A stretch of DNA of 64,000 nt from Chalara sp. BL73 (GCA_918026815.1 CAKJVC010000086.1:124001-188000), one strand, 5' to 3'; positions 1-10,640 are shown, numbered from the stretch's first letter. Notes: generated by a model from the letters alone, not told the origin. A program made the numbers and translations.

Positions 1-420
1 GTCCAAATATACAACCATCGAGCGACACTCCTTGTCAATCGACACATTCCCAAGCCAACGCATCTTATGAACCTTGACCCCATTTAGCTGACCGAAAACC
101 GAACAACCCATCTCATCTACCGCTGCTCCATGATATGCTCTGTCAACCCTCATTGGATACCACTGTTCTCCGTACCCCTATCAAAGTGTGTCCTACCCAA
201 GTGTCATCCTTCCGTACGTTGTCGACGTCCTTACCGTGGAAGAGAAGCCGGTACCGGCTATTCCCCTTAGGATTGACTCCTAAGCACGTTATGTCCCTCT
301 CCTTCAGAGCCTCATTCACACGTCTGCGCACGGCACCTGCGTTTCCCTCCTTGATCTCCGACTGAGGTCGAGTCCAATCCCCGGGATCTGACCTGGGGCT
401 ATCGATGGCGGTGGAGATGG
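1..420 (-). pseudogene. LINE gag-like ORF1 fragment, runs off left edge
   Basis: On the minus strand two adjoining frames read as one Tad-type LINE gag protein. The upstream part contains ALKERDITCLGVNPKGNSR and the downstream part GCSVFGQLNGVKVHKMRWLG and KECRSMVVYLD. The frame changes near 165-185, so a single small indel separates the halves. The pattern (basic helix, short beta-rich domain, then a segment ending in SMVVYL) is what I know from ORF1 of fungal non-LTR retrotransposons. It does not match ORF1 of the LINE family that fills 1.6-15.9 kb, so it is a second family. It is a fragment and not functional as it stands. The family call is by pattern only. Confidence 0.55.
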
Positions 421-1605
421 AGGTGACGGCGGGGGTGGAGGGCCTATAGAGGGAGATGCATTGACTCGTGGCGGCGAGAGACTTGTATTTCTAACCTAAG
501 CTATGGTACAAGAAGAGGTTCGACGTGCTCTAATCTACACAAGAGCCCTCTTAATATCTTTCCTGCTAATCGAAGGGTCGTCGCGTTAGCTCTCCTTCTT
601 TTGATCTGCTTCGAGGGTTCCGGGGCCCAATCCATCACCCTATATCTCTCCCGCAGTTTGCTCCTTAAGCCTACCCCATGCCTGCCACCCTACTGGACTC
701 TGAACATGCTATTGTAGACCGACACGCGCTTCCGTCCTCTCGAGCCATATAGACAGTGTCTCTGTCGCTGCCATTATACGCTGCGCCCCATAGCTATTAA
801 CTACTTCGCGCTACCTTGCCACATCTCTGCTCACAGCAAGGCCGACCGTGCCTCGCAGGAGTTGCTACTATAAAACCCAAGCCTGCGGCTCTATAGTAAC
901 GTGTCCGCTCCCACTAACCAAAACGTGTGCTTTGTTTTCCTCTGTGTGTGTTCCAAACCTAGTATCTCCGATGGCTTGTCATGCCCCAGTTCCTCTTCAG
1001 CTGCCGGCCCTTCTGCCTTGTCTGTTGTAGAATCGCATGGTCAAAAAAGGGGCTGGTATTGTATTCGTGTGATCCCGTAGATTTGTCCTTGGGCCTATCG
1101 CTACAGCGGTCTTCTTTCGTGATCGAAATCGCGTCCAACTATTACCCTCCGAGTACGCAGCACTTTCCAACAAGATCCCCAACTTTCTCCCAGTCTCTTC
1201 TACCCGCGCAGCGCGTACACCACCTCAGATTCCCTTTCTTCATCGAATGCTTTGACCTTTTCCACACGTTGAGTCTTCCTAGAGCGTTTGCAGCGCTTCG
1301 CGGGGCTCCGATAAAAAGGCAAAAACTCTGCCTACGCCCCAGAGGTGTCCTGTCTGCCCGGTACAGTCATTGCTGCTCAGGCCATTAACAGCGTAGAATT
1401 AATGACGAGCTTGCTTGCAAGGCAAGGGACCGAACAGTCGGATGGTTTTCGTACCCATTTCGCTGGCAGAATCCTCTGTGCTGAAAAGGCCACGTCAGCC
1501 AACCCCTCGCGACGCCTTCGGCGGCAACGAGGAAGTATCGATAGCGACCTTAATCAGCTCCAGCTGGTGACTTTGTTTTACCTCAGGTATCTTCCTCTCT
1601 GAGGT
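421..1605. other. No recognisable gene
   Basis: Only short unconvincing open frames are present. I see no domain motif and no clear repeat boundary. The right edge is the 5'-truncated junction of the first LINE copy, where similarity to the other copies begins abruptly at about 1606. Confidence 0.5.
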
Positions 1606-4600
1606 GGCCCAAAACGCTAGATCGGTGCTTGTATTCTAGAACGCTACAGCCAAGTACGATTCTGCTAGGCGATTTTAATACGCATCATCCTTGGTGGGAT
1701 CCATTAGCAAAGCCTAGTCCGAATGCCGACGAGCTAGTCAATTGGATCGAAAATCAAGAACTAGCGCTATTGAATACGCCTGGCGAAGGCACCTTTTTTC
1801 GGCCACAGCTAGCTAGAGAATCGGTACTAGATCTGACTTTAGTTTCGAGCAATTTAGCTGAACTAGTCGACGACTGGCAAATTTTGCCTGACTTAGGCTC
1901 GGACCATTACGGAATCCTTTTTACAATACGCGGAACTAGCACTAGCTCGGATTTCGACAACAATATGCAAACTAGATTCAATACGCAACTAGCTGACTGG
2001 CCTCGATTTTCCGAAGCTTTTGCTCGAGAAATCGAAAATAGCTCGATTTTGAGCAGTTCGGCCTTAGTTCAGCTTAGTACAGTTGATCAAAGTAGCTCAG
2101 CCAGCTTGGAAATGCTTCAGGATCCTAATTTAGAAATCGGACAAATCCTACAACACGCTAGCGCTAGCTATTCGGATATGCTAGTTACTGATTTTTTAGA
2201 TCAAGCCGCGGAATCGCTTACTACAGCTATTACTACAGCAGCAAAAATAGCTATTCCAATACAGAAAACTAGCGCTAAAGCCAAGCCTTGGTGGAATGAC
2301 GAACTACGGGAATTGCGGCAAACTATGCTACAGTGCAAACGACAGCTAGCACGTGATTCTAGTCAACAGCCAGCACGTGATGCTAGTCGGAAACAGGAAT
2401 ATCTAGTAGCTCGGAATAGCTATTTTTTGGCCATCAAACGTGCAAAACGTAAGCATTGGAATCAATTTCTGGAGAAAGAAGATCCGCGATCAATTTACAA
2501 AGCTATGGCTTATACAAAAGATCGACAAACGGAACGGATGCCTGCTATTTCAGGCCAAACGACATTTCAAAGCAAAGCTAGTGCGCTACGTAGCAAGCTG
2601 TTCCCTCCGCCACCAATAGCAGCTAATCTAGCTTGGTACAATTATCGACCTAGCACTACGTGGGAATGGCCGAAACTAGCTATTTCGGAGCTTGAAAATG
2701 CATGCTCGGCAAAAATCAAAGGCAAAACGCCAGGTCCGGATTTGATCAATCAAGATATTATTCGCCAAGCTTATCGTACGGATCCGGAGCTATTTTACAG
2801 ACTATTTGCTAGTCTATTGCATATCGGCTATCACCCAAAGTGCTGGAAGCAAGCCACAGGTGTAATACTCAAAAAGCATCAAAAGCCTGACTACACGGAT
2901 CCGACAGCATACAGAGTGATATCGCTACTTAATTGCTTAGGCAAAATCAGCGAACGCATTCTAGCTCAGCGACTTAGCTACTTAGCAGAAACAACTAGCC
3001 TATTGCACAATACGCAAATCGGAGGTCGCTTGAAAAAATCAGCTATCGACGCGGCAATGCTATTGACAAATGAGATACAACAAAATCGACTAGCAAAACG
3101 TACTACAACAACGTTGTTTCTAGACATTAAAGGAGCATTCGATCACGTGGCCAAAAATCAGCTATTAGCTATTTTGCAAAAGCTCGGCATGCCGACTAGC
3201 TTGATTTCCTGGGTGTCGTCATTTCTAGCTAATCGACAATTACGACTGTCGTTCGACAACCAATTAGAGCAATTTAGTACAATTGATACCGGCATTCCGC
3301 AAGGCAGTCCTATTTCGCCAATACTATTTCTGATTTACATACGAGACTTAGCGGCAAAGCTAGCTTCGTCGATTAAAATAGTGTCGTATATAGACGACAT
3401 ATCATTGACTACGTCATCGACCAGCTTGCGGAAAAATGTACGCATACTAGAACGCGAAGTAGCTAAACTAGCTGAACTAGCGAGCTTGAATGCAATTCAA
3501 TTCGATTTGGGCAAAACCGAACTAATCCATTTTACGACAGCTAAACTAGCTAGTACAATTAGCTTACGACTACCTGACAACGAGGTCGTACAGCCAAAAA
3601 AGCTAGTACGCTGGCTAGGCGTTTGGTTCGATTCAGGACTTACATTTAAGCAACACGTTGCAATACGTACTAGTCAAGCTAGATCTAGTTTTTATCGACT
3701 AGCTAGACTAGCTAATACGGAACAAGGTTTGAGTCCTTTTGCTATGCGACAATTATACCTCGCTTGCGTGACTAGCGTGGCCGACTACGGAGCAATAATA
3801 TGGTGGAAAGGTCAAACACAATTCAGCCGACAATTACAATCATTACAGAACCTAGCACTACGCAAAATACTAGGTGTTTTTCGAACTAGTCCAATTTGCC
3901 CTATGGAAGTCGAATCGGCATTGTATCCTGCTAGCGTACGCTTAAATGCTAGCGTACGACAATACGCCATTCGAGCTTTGAAGCTACCGCAAAATCACCC
4001 AATCAAACAAGCTATACAAACAGCTACAACCGGCACACAGCTAGAACGCATCGCTAGTTCAGCTAGTTCAGCTAGACTAGAGCATATTCAGCACTACAAG
4101 TACGCTCCATGGAATCGCACTACGCCGTACAACGTCGAAATCAGCTCGTTGTCAAAAGAGGACGCCACTACAATGCACCAAACTAGCTTGAATCACCTAA
4201 GCTACCTTAGTACAATTAACATGTATTCCGATGCGTCGATGATTCCGAGCATCGAATCGACAGGAATAGGTATCGGCTTCATTGCGCTACAATACGACAA
4301 TCAAGGTCAGCCTAGTACGATACATCGTAATATCGACAATATTGGCCAATCACAGCTAGTTTACAATGGAGAGCTAGAAGGAATTACACAAGCTATCGAA
4401 TACGCTAGTACAATAGCACAGCCTGGCCAAAACTACAATATCTATGCCGACAACCAAGCCGCACTTTACAGGCTAAAATCAGCTAACGACAATCCCGGCC
4501 AATCACAACAAATACGCGCTAGCGAAGCTACGCTACATGCAATAGAAAAAGGAGCTAGTATTGCACTAAAGTGGGTTCCAGGGCATACGGATATTTACGG

Positions 4601-5388
4601 AAACGACCAAGCCGACAAACTAGCTAAACTAGCTACAACTATTGAGCCTAGTACTACAACGACTAGTTATGCAGTATTAGGCTGCGAAGCCAAAAAAGCT
4701 AATATTGCGGAATGGAAAAATGTGCTAGCAAAGTACGACAGCAAGCTTAGTACAAATCCATTTACGTACAAAAAGCTATTTCCGTGGAAAATCAAGTCAA
4801 AAATACAACTACCGCGCGGAACGACTAGAGAGCTAGCCAGCTCGCTATTTCAACTTAAACTCGGCCATGGCTATATTCGATCCTATTTGCACAAGCTAGG
4901 TCATGTGACGTCTGACAAGTGCGTGTGCGGAATGAAGGAAACAGCTCAGCATTTGCTACTTAGCTGTAATGATCCTAAGCTAGTTTTAGCTAGATCAAAG
5001 CTCAAAAACGACCTTGGAGGAAACCGGCTTACAATGGCCCTATTATTGCACACAACAATCGGCATTGAAAAGACGCTAGCGTTCCTCAAAGCGACTAGCG
5101 TCTGTACTAGACGGAATCACCTGAACAGGCTAGAGCAGGAACAGGAGCTAGAGGAGCTAGAGGCGCTAGGGGAGCTAGAGAGAGAGGAATAGACGTTCGC
5201 TACGATTTCATTTGTTTTGCTATTTGCTACAATTAGGGCTAGACCCTCAACATTCACTGGAATACATTGACTACCACCATTGCTTGTACATAAACTAGAT
5301 AGGAACGCTAGCGCCTAGGCGCTAGCCGTGCTACATAGTCCTCGACTGATACAGCACGTTAAAAGGAATAATAATAATAATAATAATA
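1606..5388 (+). mobile_element. LINE copy A (Tad-like), 5'-truncated, with (AAT)n tail
   Basis: A non-LTR retrotransposon copy in plus orientation. Similarity to the sister copy at 10777-14630 starts at GGCCCAAAACGCTAGA, so ORF1 and about 160 codons of the endonuclease are missing. After the ORF2 stop come about 170 bases of 3' UTR and a terminal AAAAGG(AAT)n tract at 5361-5388. The same 3' end recurs at 6668 and 19649 on the other strand, which defines the family's end. No target duplication is visible because both flanks are rearranged repeats. Confidence 0.85.
1629..5192 (+). CDS. LINE ORF2: endonuclease remnant, reverse transcriptase, RNase H
   Basis: About 1187 codons are open from the truncation point; no native start codon remains, since the frame opens at TTG. 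In order: the end of an APE-like endonuclease (LLGDFNTHHPWWDP, then SDHYGILFTI); a reverse transcriptase with LFLDIKGAFDHV, GIPQGSPISPILFLIYI and the catalytic YIDD near 3390; an RNase H with YSDAS, GELEGI, YADNQAAL and GNDQADKLAK (the D-E-D-D set); and a C-terminal Cys/His motif CVCGMKETAQHLLLSC. It ends in a Glu/Leu-rich tail. RT and RNase H motifs are complete, so those domains could be active, but without the N-terminal endonuclease and a promoter it is probably immobile. Codons are strikingly rich in CTAG and GCTA. Confidence 0.85.
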   Translation: MYSRTLQPSTILLGDFNTHHPWWDPLAKPSPNADELVNWIENQELALLNTPGEGTFFRPQLARESVLDLTLVSSNLAELVDDWQILPDLGSDHYGILFTIRGTSTSSDFDNNMQTRFNTQLADWPRFSEAFAREIENSSILSSSALVQLSTVDQSSSASLEMLQDPNLEIGQILQHASASYSDMLVTDFLDQAAESLTTAITTAAKIAIPIQKTSAKAKPWWNDELRELRQTMLQCKRQLARDSSQQPARDASRKQEYLVARNSYFLAIKRAKRKHWNQFLEKEDPRSIYKAMAYTKDRQTERMPAISGQTTFQSKASALRSKLFPPPPIAANLAWYNYRPSTTWEWPKLAISELENACSAKIKGKTPGPDLINQDIIRQAYRTDPELFYRLFASLLHIGYHPKCWKQATGVILKKHQKPDYTDPTAYRVISLLNCLGKISERILAQRLSYLAETTSLLHNTQIGGRLKKSAIDAAMLLTNEIQQNRLAKRTTTTLFLDIKGAFDHVAKNQLLAILQKLGMPTSLISWVSSFLANRQLRLSFDNQLEQFSTIDTGIPQGSPISPILFLIYIRDLAAKLASSIKIVSYIDDISLTTSSTSLRKNVRILEREVAKLAELASLNAIQFDLGKTELIHFTTAKLASTISLRLPDNEVVQPKKLVRWLGVWFDSGLTFKQHVAIRTSQARSSFYRLARLANTEQGLSPFAMRQLYLACVTSVADYGAIIWWKGQTQFSRQLQSLQNLALRKILGVFRTSPICPMEVESALYPASVRLNASVRQYAIRALKLPQNHPIKQAIQTATTGTQLERIASSASSARLEHIQHYKYAPWNRTTPYNVEISSLSKEDATTMHQTSLNHLSYLSTINMYSDASMIPSIESTGIGIGFIALQYDNQGQPSTIHRNIDNIGQSQLVYNGELEGITQAIEYASTIAQPGQNYNIYADNQAALYRLKSANDNPGQSQQIRASEATLHAIEKGASIALKWVPGHTDIYGNDQADKLAKLATTIEPSTTTTSYAVLGCEAKKANIAEWKNVLAKYDSKLSTNPFTYKKLFPWKIKSKIQLPRGTTRELASSLFQLKLGHGYIRSYLHKLGHVTSDKCVCGMKETAQHLLLSCNDPKLVLARSKLKNDLGGNRLTMALLLHTTIGIEKTLAFLKATSVCTRRNHLNRLEQEQELEELEALGELEREE

Positions 5389-6073
5389 CAGCACCTACAG
5401 CTACAGCACTCAAATCAACACCGTCGTACGCGTCTATAGCTACGACTAGCAATATGACCACAACTAAGCTTCAGGAATGGACCCTAATTCAGCCTAGATC
5501 AAAAGCAAAAGTAGCTAATTTAGCTACTTCAAAAATTGAACTAAGCAAAACTAAGGTACAAAGGTTAGTTTTGATCAGATCACCAGATGCAAACAACGCA
5601 TTTTCGCCACTAGCATTACGGAATGCTTTCAACAACGCTTTCGCACAAAAAGGCGTAAAAGAGCCGGTAGTCACAAAGTCACTAGGCCAAAATCTAGTAA
5701 TTACAACAACTAGCCAATTTTCGGCACAATATCTACTCGACAAGCAAGCTATTTGGCAACACCTAGTATCGTACAAACTAGCTCAAATCGACGAGCCTTG
5801 GCACAAAGTCGTGCTACACAATATCCCGACAGCCGACTTCAATACGCCTAGCGGCATGGAGCTAGTAATCGACGAAATCAAGACTTTCAACAAAGGTCTA
5901 CAACCTATCGGAAAGCCGTACTGGCTGTCGTCAGCTGACAAGCGGGCCAATCAACGTGCGGGATCTATCGTCGTCGCATTTGCTACAGCCGACGTGCGCC
6001 AATTGCAAAGGCAATCATACAGCTGATGATCGAACATGCGAGGTTTTTACCTCAATTAAATCGACTAAGCTAA
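5389..6073 (+). pseudogene. LINE ORF1 (gag-like), truncated, with internal deletion
   Basis: The frame matches ORF1 of copy E (13005-14487) from the alanine/threonine-rich segment onward. Near 5995 it lacks about 239 bases that in copy E encode the CCHC zinc knuckles. The break lies at a GCCGAC hexamer present at both deletion ends in copy E (13329-13334 and 13090-13095), so the loss looks microhomology-mediated. Because 239 is not a multiple of three, the frame shifts and stops after a few codons. It retains a 12-residue segment (after SPDANN) that copy E lacks. Nucleic-acid binding is the family role; this copy cannot provide it. Confidence 0.75.
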
Positions 6074-6079
6074 ATTAGT

Positions 6080-6667
6080 ATGATTAGTAGCAATACTAAA
6101 GTGCTACAAGTGAACCTTAACAAAAGCGCCGCAGCTACCGAATCTGAGCTAAAAATCGACATAATAGTAGTTCAAGAACCATGGCTAGTGCGACCAGCCG
6201 ACAATGAGCTAGACTATTCGACAACACGTTCAATAGCTCATTCAGCATTTCTACAGATATTGCCAGCCGACCTTTCATTCCGACCTCGCACGCTAGTCTA
6301 CGTAGCGAAAAGCTATCGGCCAATAGTCACTATAGCAAGCACGTCACCACGTGACTCCGACATGCTTGTAGTCGATGTTGTAGAAGGAACGTCAAAATTA
6401 CAACTCCTCAATATTTACCATGAATCAGACCAAGCTAGATTAGGGCCCAAAACGCTAGAACGGTGCTTGTATGCTAGAACACTACAGCCAAGTACGATTT
6501 TGCTAAGCGATTTTAATACGCATCATCCTTGGTGGGATCCATTAGCAAAGCCTAGTCCGAATGCCGACGAGCTAGTCAATTGGATCGAAAATCAAGAACT
6601 AGCGCTATTGAATACGCCTGGCGAAGGCACATTTTTTCGGCCACAGCTAGCTAGAGAATCGGTACTA
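6080..6667 (+). pseudogene. LINE ORF2 N-terminus (endonuclease fragment)
   Basis: It starts with the family ATG (MISSNTKVLQVNLNK), as in intact copy E, and covers the first part of the APE-like endonuclease (IIVVQEPWL, FNTHHPWWDP). A short in-frame segment present in E (ALQLAIE) is missing near 6147. The frame is broken at 6667 by insertion of LINE copy C and continues as a remnant at 8431-8516 (LTLVSSNLAELVDDWQILP). Confidence 0.8.
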
Positions 6668-8430
6668 TTATTATTATTATTCCTTTTAACGTGCTGTATC
6701 AGTCAAGGACTATGTAGCACGGCTAGCGCCTAGGCGCTAGCGTTCCTATCTAGTTTATGTGCAAGCAATAGTGGTAGTCGATGTATTCCAGTGAATGTTG
6801 AGGGTCTAGCCCTGATTGTAGCATATAGCAAAACAAATGAAATCGTAACGAACGTTTACTCCTCCCTTTCTAGCTCCCCTAGCTCCCCTAGCTCCTCTAG
6901 TGCTAGCTCCCGCTCTAGCCTATTCAGGTGATTTTGTCTAGTACACACGCTAGTCTCCTTTAGGAACGCTAGCGTCTTTTCAATGCCGATAGTTGTGTGT
7001 AGCAATAAGGCCATTGTAAGCCTGTTTCCGCCCAGGTCGTTTCTGAGCTTTGATCTAGCTAAAGCTAGCTTCGGGTCATTACAGCTCAGTAGCAAATGTT
7101 GAGCTGTTTCCTTCATTCCGCACACGCACTTGTCCGACGTCACGTGGCCTAGCCTGTGCAAATAGGATCGAATATATCCATGGCCTAATTTGAGTTGATA
7201 TAGCGAACTAGCTAGCTTTCTAGTCGTTCCGCGCGGTAGTTGTATTTTCGATTTGATTTTCCACGGAAATAGCTTTTTGTACGTAAATGGATTTGTACTA
7301 AGCTTGCTGTCGTACTTTGCTAGCACATTTTTCCATTCCGCAATATTAGCTTGTTTAGCTTCGCAGCCGAGTACCGCAAAACTAGTTGTTGTAGTGCTAG
7401 GTTCGATAGTGGTAGCTAGTTTAGCTAGTTTGTCGGCTTGGTCGTTTCCGTAAATATCCGTATGCCCTGGAACCCATTTCAGCGCTATTGTGGCTCCTTT
7501 TTCTATTGCATTTAGCGTGGCTTCGCTAGCTCTGATTTGCTGTGATTGGCCGGGATTGTCGTTAGCTGATTTTAGCCGATGAAGTGCGGCTTGATTGTCG
7601 GCATAGATATTGTAGTTTTGGCCAGGCTGTGCTATTGTACTAGCGTATTCGATAGCTTGCGTGATTCCTTCTAGTTCTCCATTGTAAACTAGCTGTGATT
7701 GGCCGATATTGTCGATATTGCGATGTATCGTACTAGGCCGTCCTTGATTGTCGTATTGTAGCGCAATAAAGCCGATTCCTACACCTGTCGATTCGATGCT
7801 CGGAATCATCGACGCATCGGAATACATGCTAATTGTACTAAGGTAGCTTAGGTGATTCAAGCTAGTTTGGTGCATTGTAGTGGCGTCCTCTTTTGACAAC
7901 GAGCTGATTTCGACGTTGTACGGCGTAGTGCGGTTCCATGGGGCATACTTGTAGTGCTGTATGTGCTCTAAGTTAGCTGAACTAGCTGAACTAGCGATGC
8001 GTTCTAGCTGTGTGCCGGTTGTAGCTGTTTGTATAGCTAGCCTGATAGGGTGATTTTGAGGTAGCTTCAAAGCTCGAATAGCATATTGTCGTACGCTAGC
8101 ATTTAAGCGTACGCTAGCAGGATATAATGCCGATTCGACTTCCATAGGGCAAATTGGGCTAGTTCGGAAAACACCTAGTATTTTGCGTAGTGCTAGGTTC
8201 TGTAATGATTGTAATTGTCGGCTGAATTGTGCTTGACCTTTCCACCATATGATCGCTCCGTAGTCGGCCACGCTAGTTACACAAGCGAGATATAATTGTC
8301 GTATAGCAAAAGGACTTAAGCCCTGTTCCGTATTAGTTAGTCTAGCTAGTCGATGAAAACTAGATCTAGCTTGGCTAGTGCGTATTGCAACGTGTTGCTT
8401 AAACGTAAGTCCTGAATCGAACCAAACGCC
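6668..8430 (-). mobile_element. LINE copy C, 5'-truncated, inserted in copy B
   Basis: A minus-strand LINE copy with its (ATT)n tail complement starting at 6668 and its 5'-truncated end at 8430. Perfect 14-base direct repeats flank it, and the host LINE reading frame resumes beyond them. This is a clear target-primed reverse transcription product and sets the family's target duplication at about 14 bp. The sequence is nearly identical to copy A over the shared part, which suggests a recent insertion. Confidence 0.9.
6856..8430 (-). pseudogene. LINE ORF2 C-terminal fragment (end of RT, RNase H)
   Basis: The frame is open from the truncation point (GVWFDSGLTFKQH) through the RT thumb region, the RNase H motifs (YSDAS, GELEGI, YADNQAAL, GNDQADKLAK) and the Cys/His motif, and ends with the Glu-rich tail at 6856. 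The RT catalytic core is absent, so this is a dead-on-arrival 5'-truncated copy. No frameshift or stop is seen. Confidence 0.85.
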
Positions 8431-8516
8431 GAGAATCGGTACTAGATCTGACTTTAGTTTCGAGCAATTTAGCTGAATTAGTCGACGACTGGCAAATTTT
8501 GCCTGATTTAGGCTCG

Positions 8517-8849
8517 TGTTAACTGGGGTATGTAATGAAATAGAAGCTAATAGTAATAGCTATACGGATTCGCTAATAGAAAGCTGTATTGACTTTGACT
8601 TGTATTGTTTGACTTGTTGACTTGACTTGTTCTATTTACAAAGGAGCGGACAGGCTTATTTATACCCTATTGTGCTCTACTAGCGTGAGTCATAGCTTAC
8701 GCGTCCTTAGAATTAATTTCTAATAAAAAAGAATCGAAAAGATTTAAATCAAATTCGATTTGTAATAAAGTGGCGAATGTGACTCATGTGGCGAGTAAGG
8801 GATACTATCACCTAATATTACGTAATGTTGGATTACGTAATAATCAACA
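8517..8849 (+). mobile_element. Solo LTR, 333 bp (TGTTAAC...CAACA)
   Basis: The segment begins TGTTAACTGGGG and ends GTAATAATCAACA, the TG...CA ends expected of an LTR. It sits between a plus-strand LINE piece and a minus-strand LINE piece. The five bases on each side differ (gctcg versus gtagc), so there is no target duplication. The 3' part of the same LTR, same orientation, recurs at 10641-10776. Ectopic recombination between LTRs would explain the missing duplication. Confidence 0.65.
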
Positions 8850-9590
8850 GTAGCTATAGCTGTAGCGATAGGCACTTTAGCTAGTGCTTTAGCTTTCGTC
8901 TCAATTTGACGCGTAGCTAATTCTAGGTTGGCGATTTGCGACGTGATAATTGTAAACGCCGTACGCAATTTGCCTTGTTCCGTGTACTTTCTGAAAATCT
9001 TTAGCAAATCCAGTAGCTTCGATTGCTCGTCGCGTAATTGCGTAGCTAAGCTAGCTTGGATCAATAAATCACGAGCTTGTAAAACTAGCTCGCGAGCCGA
9101 TTGTGTAATTGTTGTTGTTGTTGCTTGTTTCGCGTTGTTGTTGTTGTTGTCGGTTGCGGAAAAATTAAATGCCGTACGCTTCCCGTTTTGGTTGTAATTC
9201 GGGCGGTGAACATTGATGCCTGAGGCAAATGCGGCAGAAAAGTTTTCCGTCGCGAACGGATTGCTAGCAATAGGGTCGGAGCTAAGTTCTAGCTCGATAG
9301 GCCTAATAGCACTGTTGCTAATAGGCTGATTTGGTAGCTCTAGGCTAGAGCTTTCGATAGGCACGTCGATCATGTCGACAGCATTACTTGGGGGTGGGCT
9401 AGAGGCGGGCGCCTCCAAAAAGGGGTCAGACGCGCTCGACATATCGACCACAACAAAGCGTTTTCTACGCGCACCACGCGTCGAGCTGGCTATTGCTGGG
9501 AGGAATAGGCTAGTGAGCTAGTTCTTCAAGTATTGCAAGTGTTGTTTGAACAAAAGAGGGGGGTCAAAATTTGTTGTTGTGTGAATTGAA
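8850..9590 (-). mobile_element. LINE copy D, 5' end only
   Basis: A minus-strand LINE 5' region: 5' UTR starting near 9583 with AAATTTTGACCCCCC, then the N-terminal part of ORF1 from an ATG at 9442 (MSSASDPFLEAP) to 8850. It includes an asparagine/threonine-rich tract encoded by (AAC)n/(ACA)n. It is nearly identical to the 5' end of copy E. The ORF is cut by the LTR at 8849, so only about 200 codons of gag remain. Confidence 0.8.
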
Positions 9591-9599
9591 TAACGAACT

Positions 9600-10640
9600 A
9601 CAGGAATTACGGCAAACTATACTACAGTGCAAACGACAGTTAGCACGTAATTCTAGTCGGAAACAAGAATATTTAATAGCTCGGAATACCTATTTTTTAG
9701 CTATTAAACGTGCAAAACGCAAGCATTAAAATCAATTTCTGGAAAAAAAAATCCGCGATCAATTTACAAAACTATAGCTTATACAAAAAATCGACAAACA
9801 AAACAAATGTTTGCTATTTTAGGCTAAACGATATTTTAAAGCAAAGTTAGTGCGCTACGTAACAAACTGTTTTTTCCGCTACTAATAGCAGCTAATTTAG
9901 CTTAGAACAATTATCGATTTAGCACTACGTAAAAATGGCCGAAACTAGCTATTTCGGAACTAGAAAATGCATGTTCGTGTCAGGCGCCAGGATGTCACGT
10001 GCTAAGGGGCACTGAGAGGGGCTCGGTAAAGGCACTGAGGCTTGGCATGTATGGGCACGTAGGGAGTTGTCAGGGGTTCGGAGGGTATAAGTAGGGGACT
10101 CGGGACGTAGTAGAGAAGGTAGAGATTAGTCTTGGTATCAATTGCAACTCCAGCACCTTACAGTTCGGCAAAAATTAAAAGCAAAACGCTAAGTTTTGAT
10201 TCGATTAATTAAAATATTATTCGCTAAGCTTATTGTACGAATCCTAAGCTATTTTACAAACTATTTGCTAGTCTATTGCATATCGGCTATTACTTAAAGT
10301 GCTGGAAGCAAGCCACAGGTGTAATACTCAAAAAGCATCAAAAGCCTGACTACACGGATCCGACAGCATACAGAGTGATATCGCTACTAAATTGCTTAGG
10401 CAAAATCAGCGAACGCATTCTAGCTCAGCGACTTAGCTATTTAGCGGAAACGACTAGCTTATTGCACAATACGCAAATCGGAAGTCGTTTGAAAAAATCA
10501 GCGATCGACGCGGCAATGCTATTGACAAATGAAGTACAACAAAATCGACTAGCAAAACTGATTACAACAACGTTACTACTAAATATTAAAAAAGTATTCG
10601 ATCACGTAGCCAAAAATCAGCTTTTAGCTATTTTACAAAA
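9600..10640 (+). mobile_element. LINE copy F, RIP-like decayed ORF2 fragment
   Basis: A plus-strand ORF2 piece matching copy A from NDELRELRQTM to LLAILQK. Between 9600 and about 10260 it differs from copy A mainly by C-to-T and G-to-A changes, producing many stops. From about 10265 to 10640 it is far less altered and stays open (10276-10640). A 185-bp solo LTR interrupts it at 9978-10162. It carries no functional product. Confidence 0.75.
9978..10162 (+). mobile_element. Solo LTR, 185 bp, with 5-bp target duplication
   Basis: It starts TGTCAGGCGCC and ends CACCTTACA, flanked by GTTCG at 9973-9977 and 10163-10167. It contains a TATA-like GGTATAAGTAGG about 100 bases in, as expected for an LTR promoter. 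The strand is inferred from that box. It lies in a decayed LINE; both duplicate copies carry the already mutated T, so it inserted after the decay. Confidence 0.8.

Larger units (their letters stand above)
5389..8516 (+). mobile_element. LINE copy B, split by copy C
   Basis: A plus-strand LINE copy that starts within ORF1 directly after the (AAT)n tail of copy A. It runs to 6667, is interrupted by minus-strand copy C (6668-8430) and resumes at 8431-8516 in register. The 14-base sequence GAGAATCGGTACTA stands at 6654-6667 and again at 8431-8444, so it is the target duplication of copy C. Copy B is then cut off at 8516 by a solo LTR. Confidence 0.85.

Noticed and set aside
5363..5388. (AAT)n as an independent microsatellite
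   Set aside because: The same tract with the same preceding 3' UTR occurs at 6668 and 19649, so it is the LINE's terminal tail.
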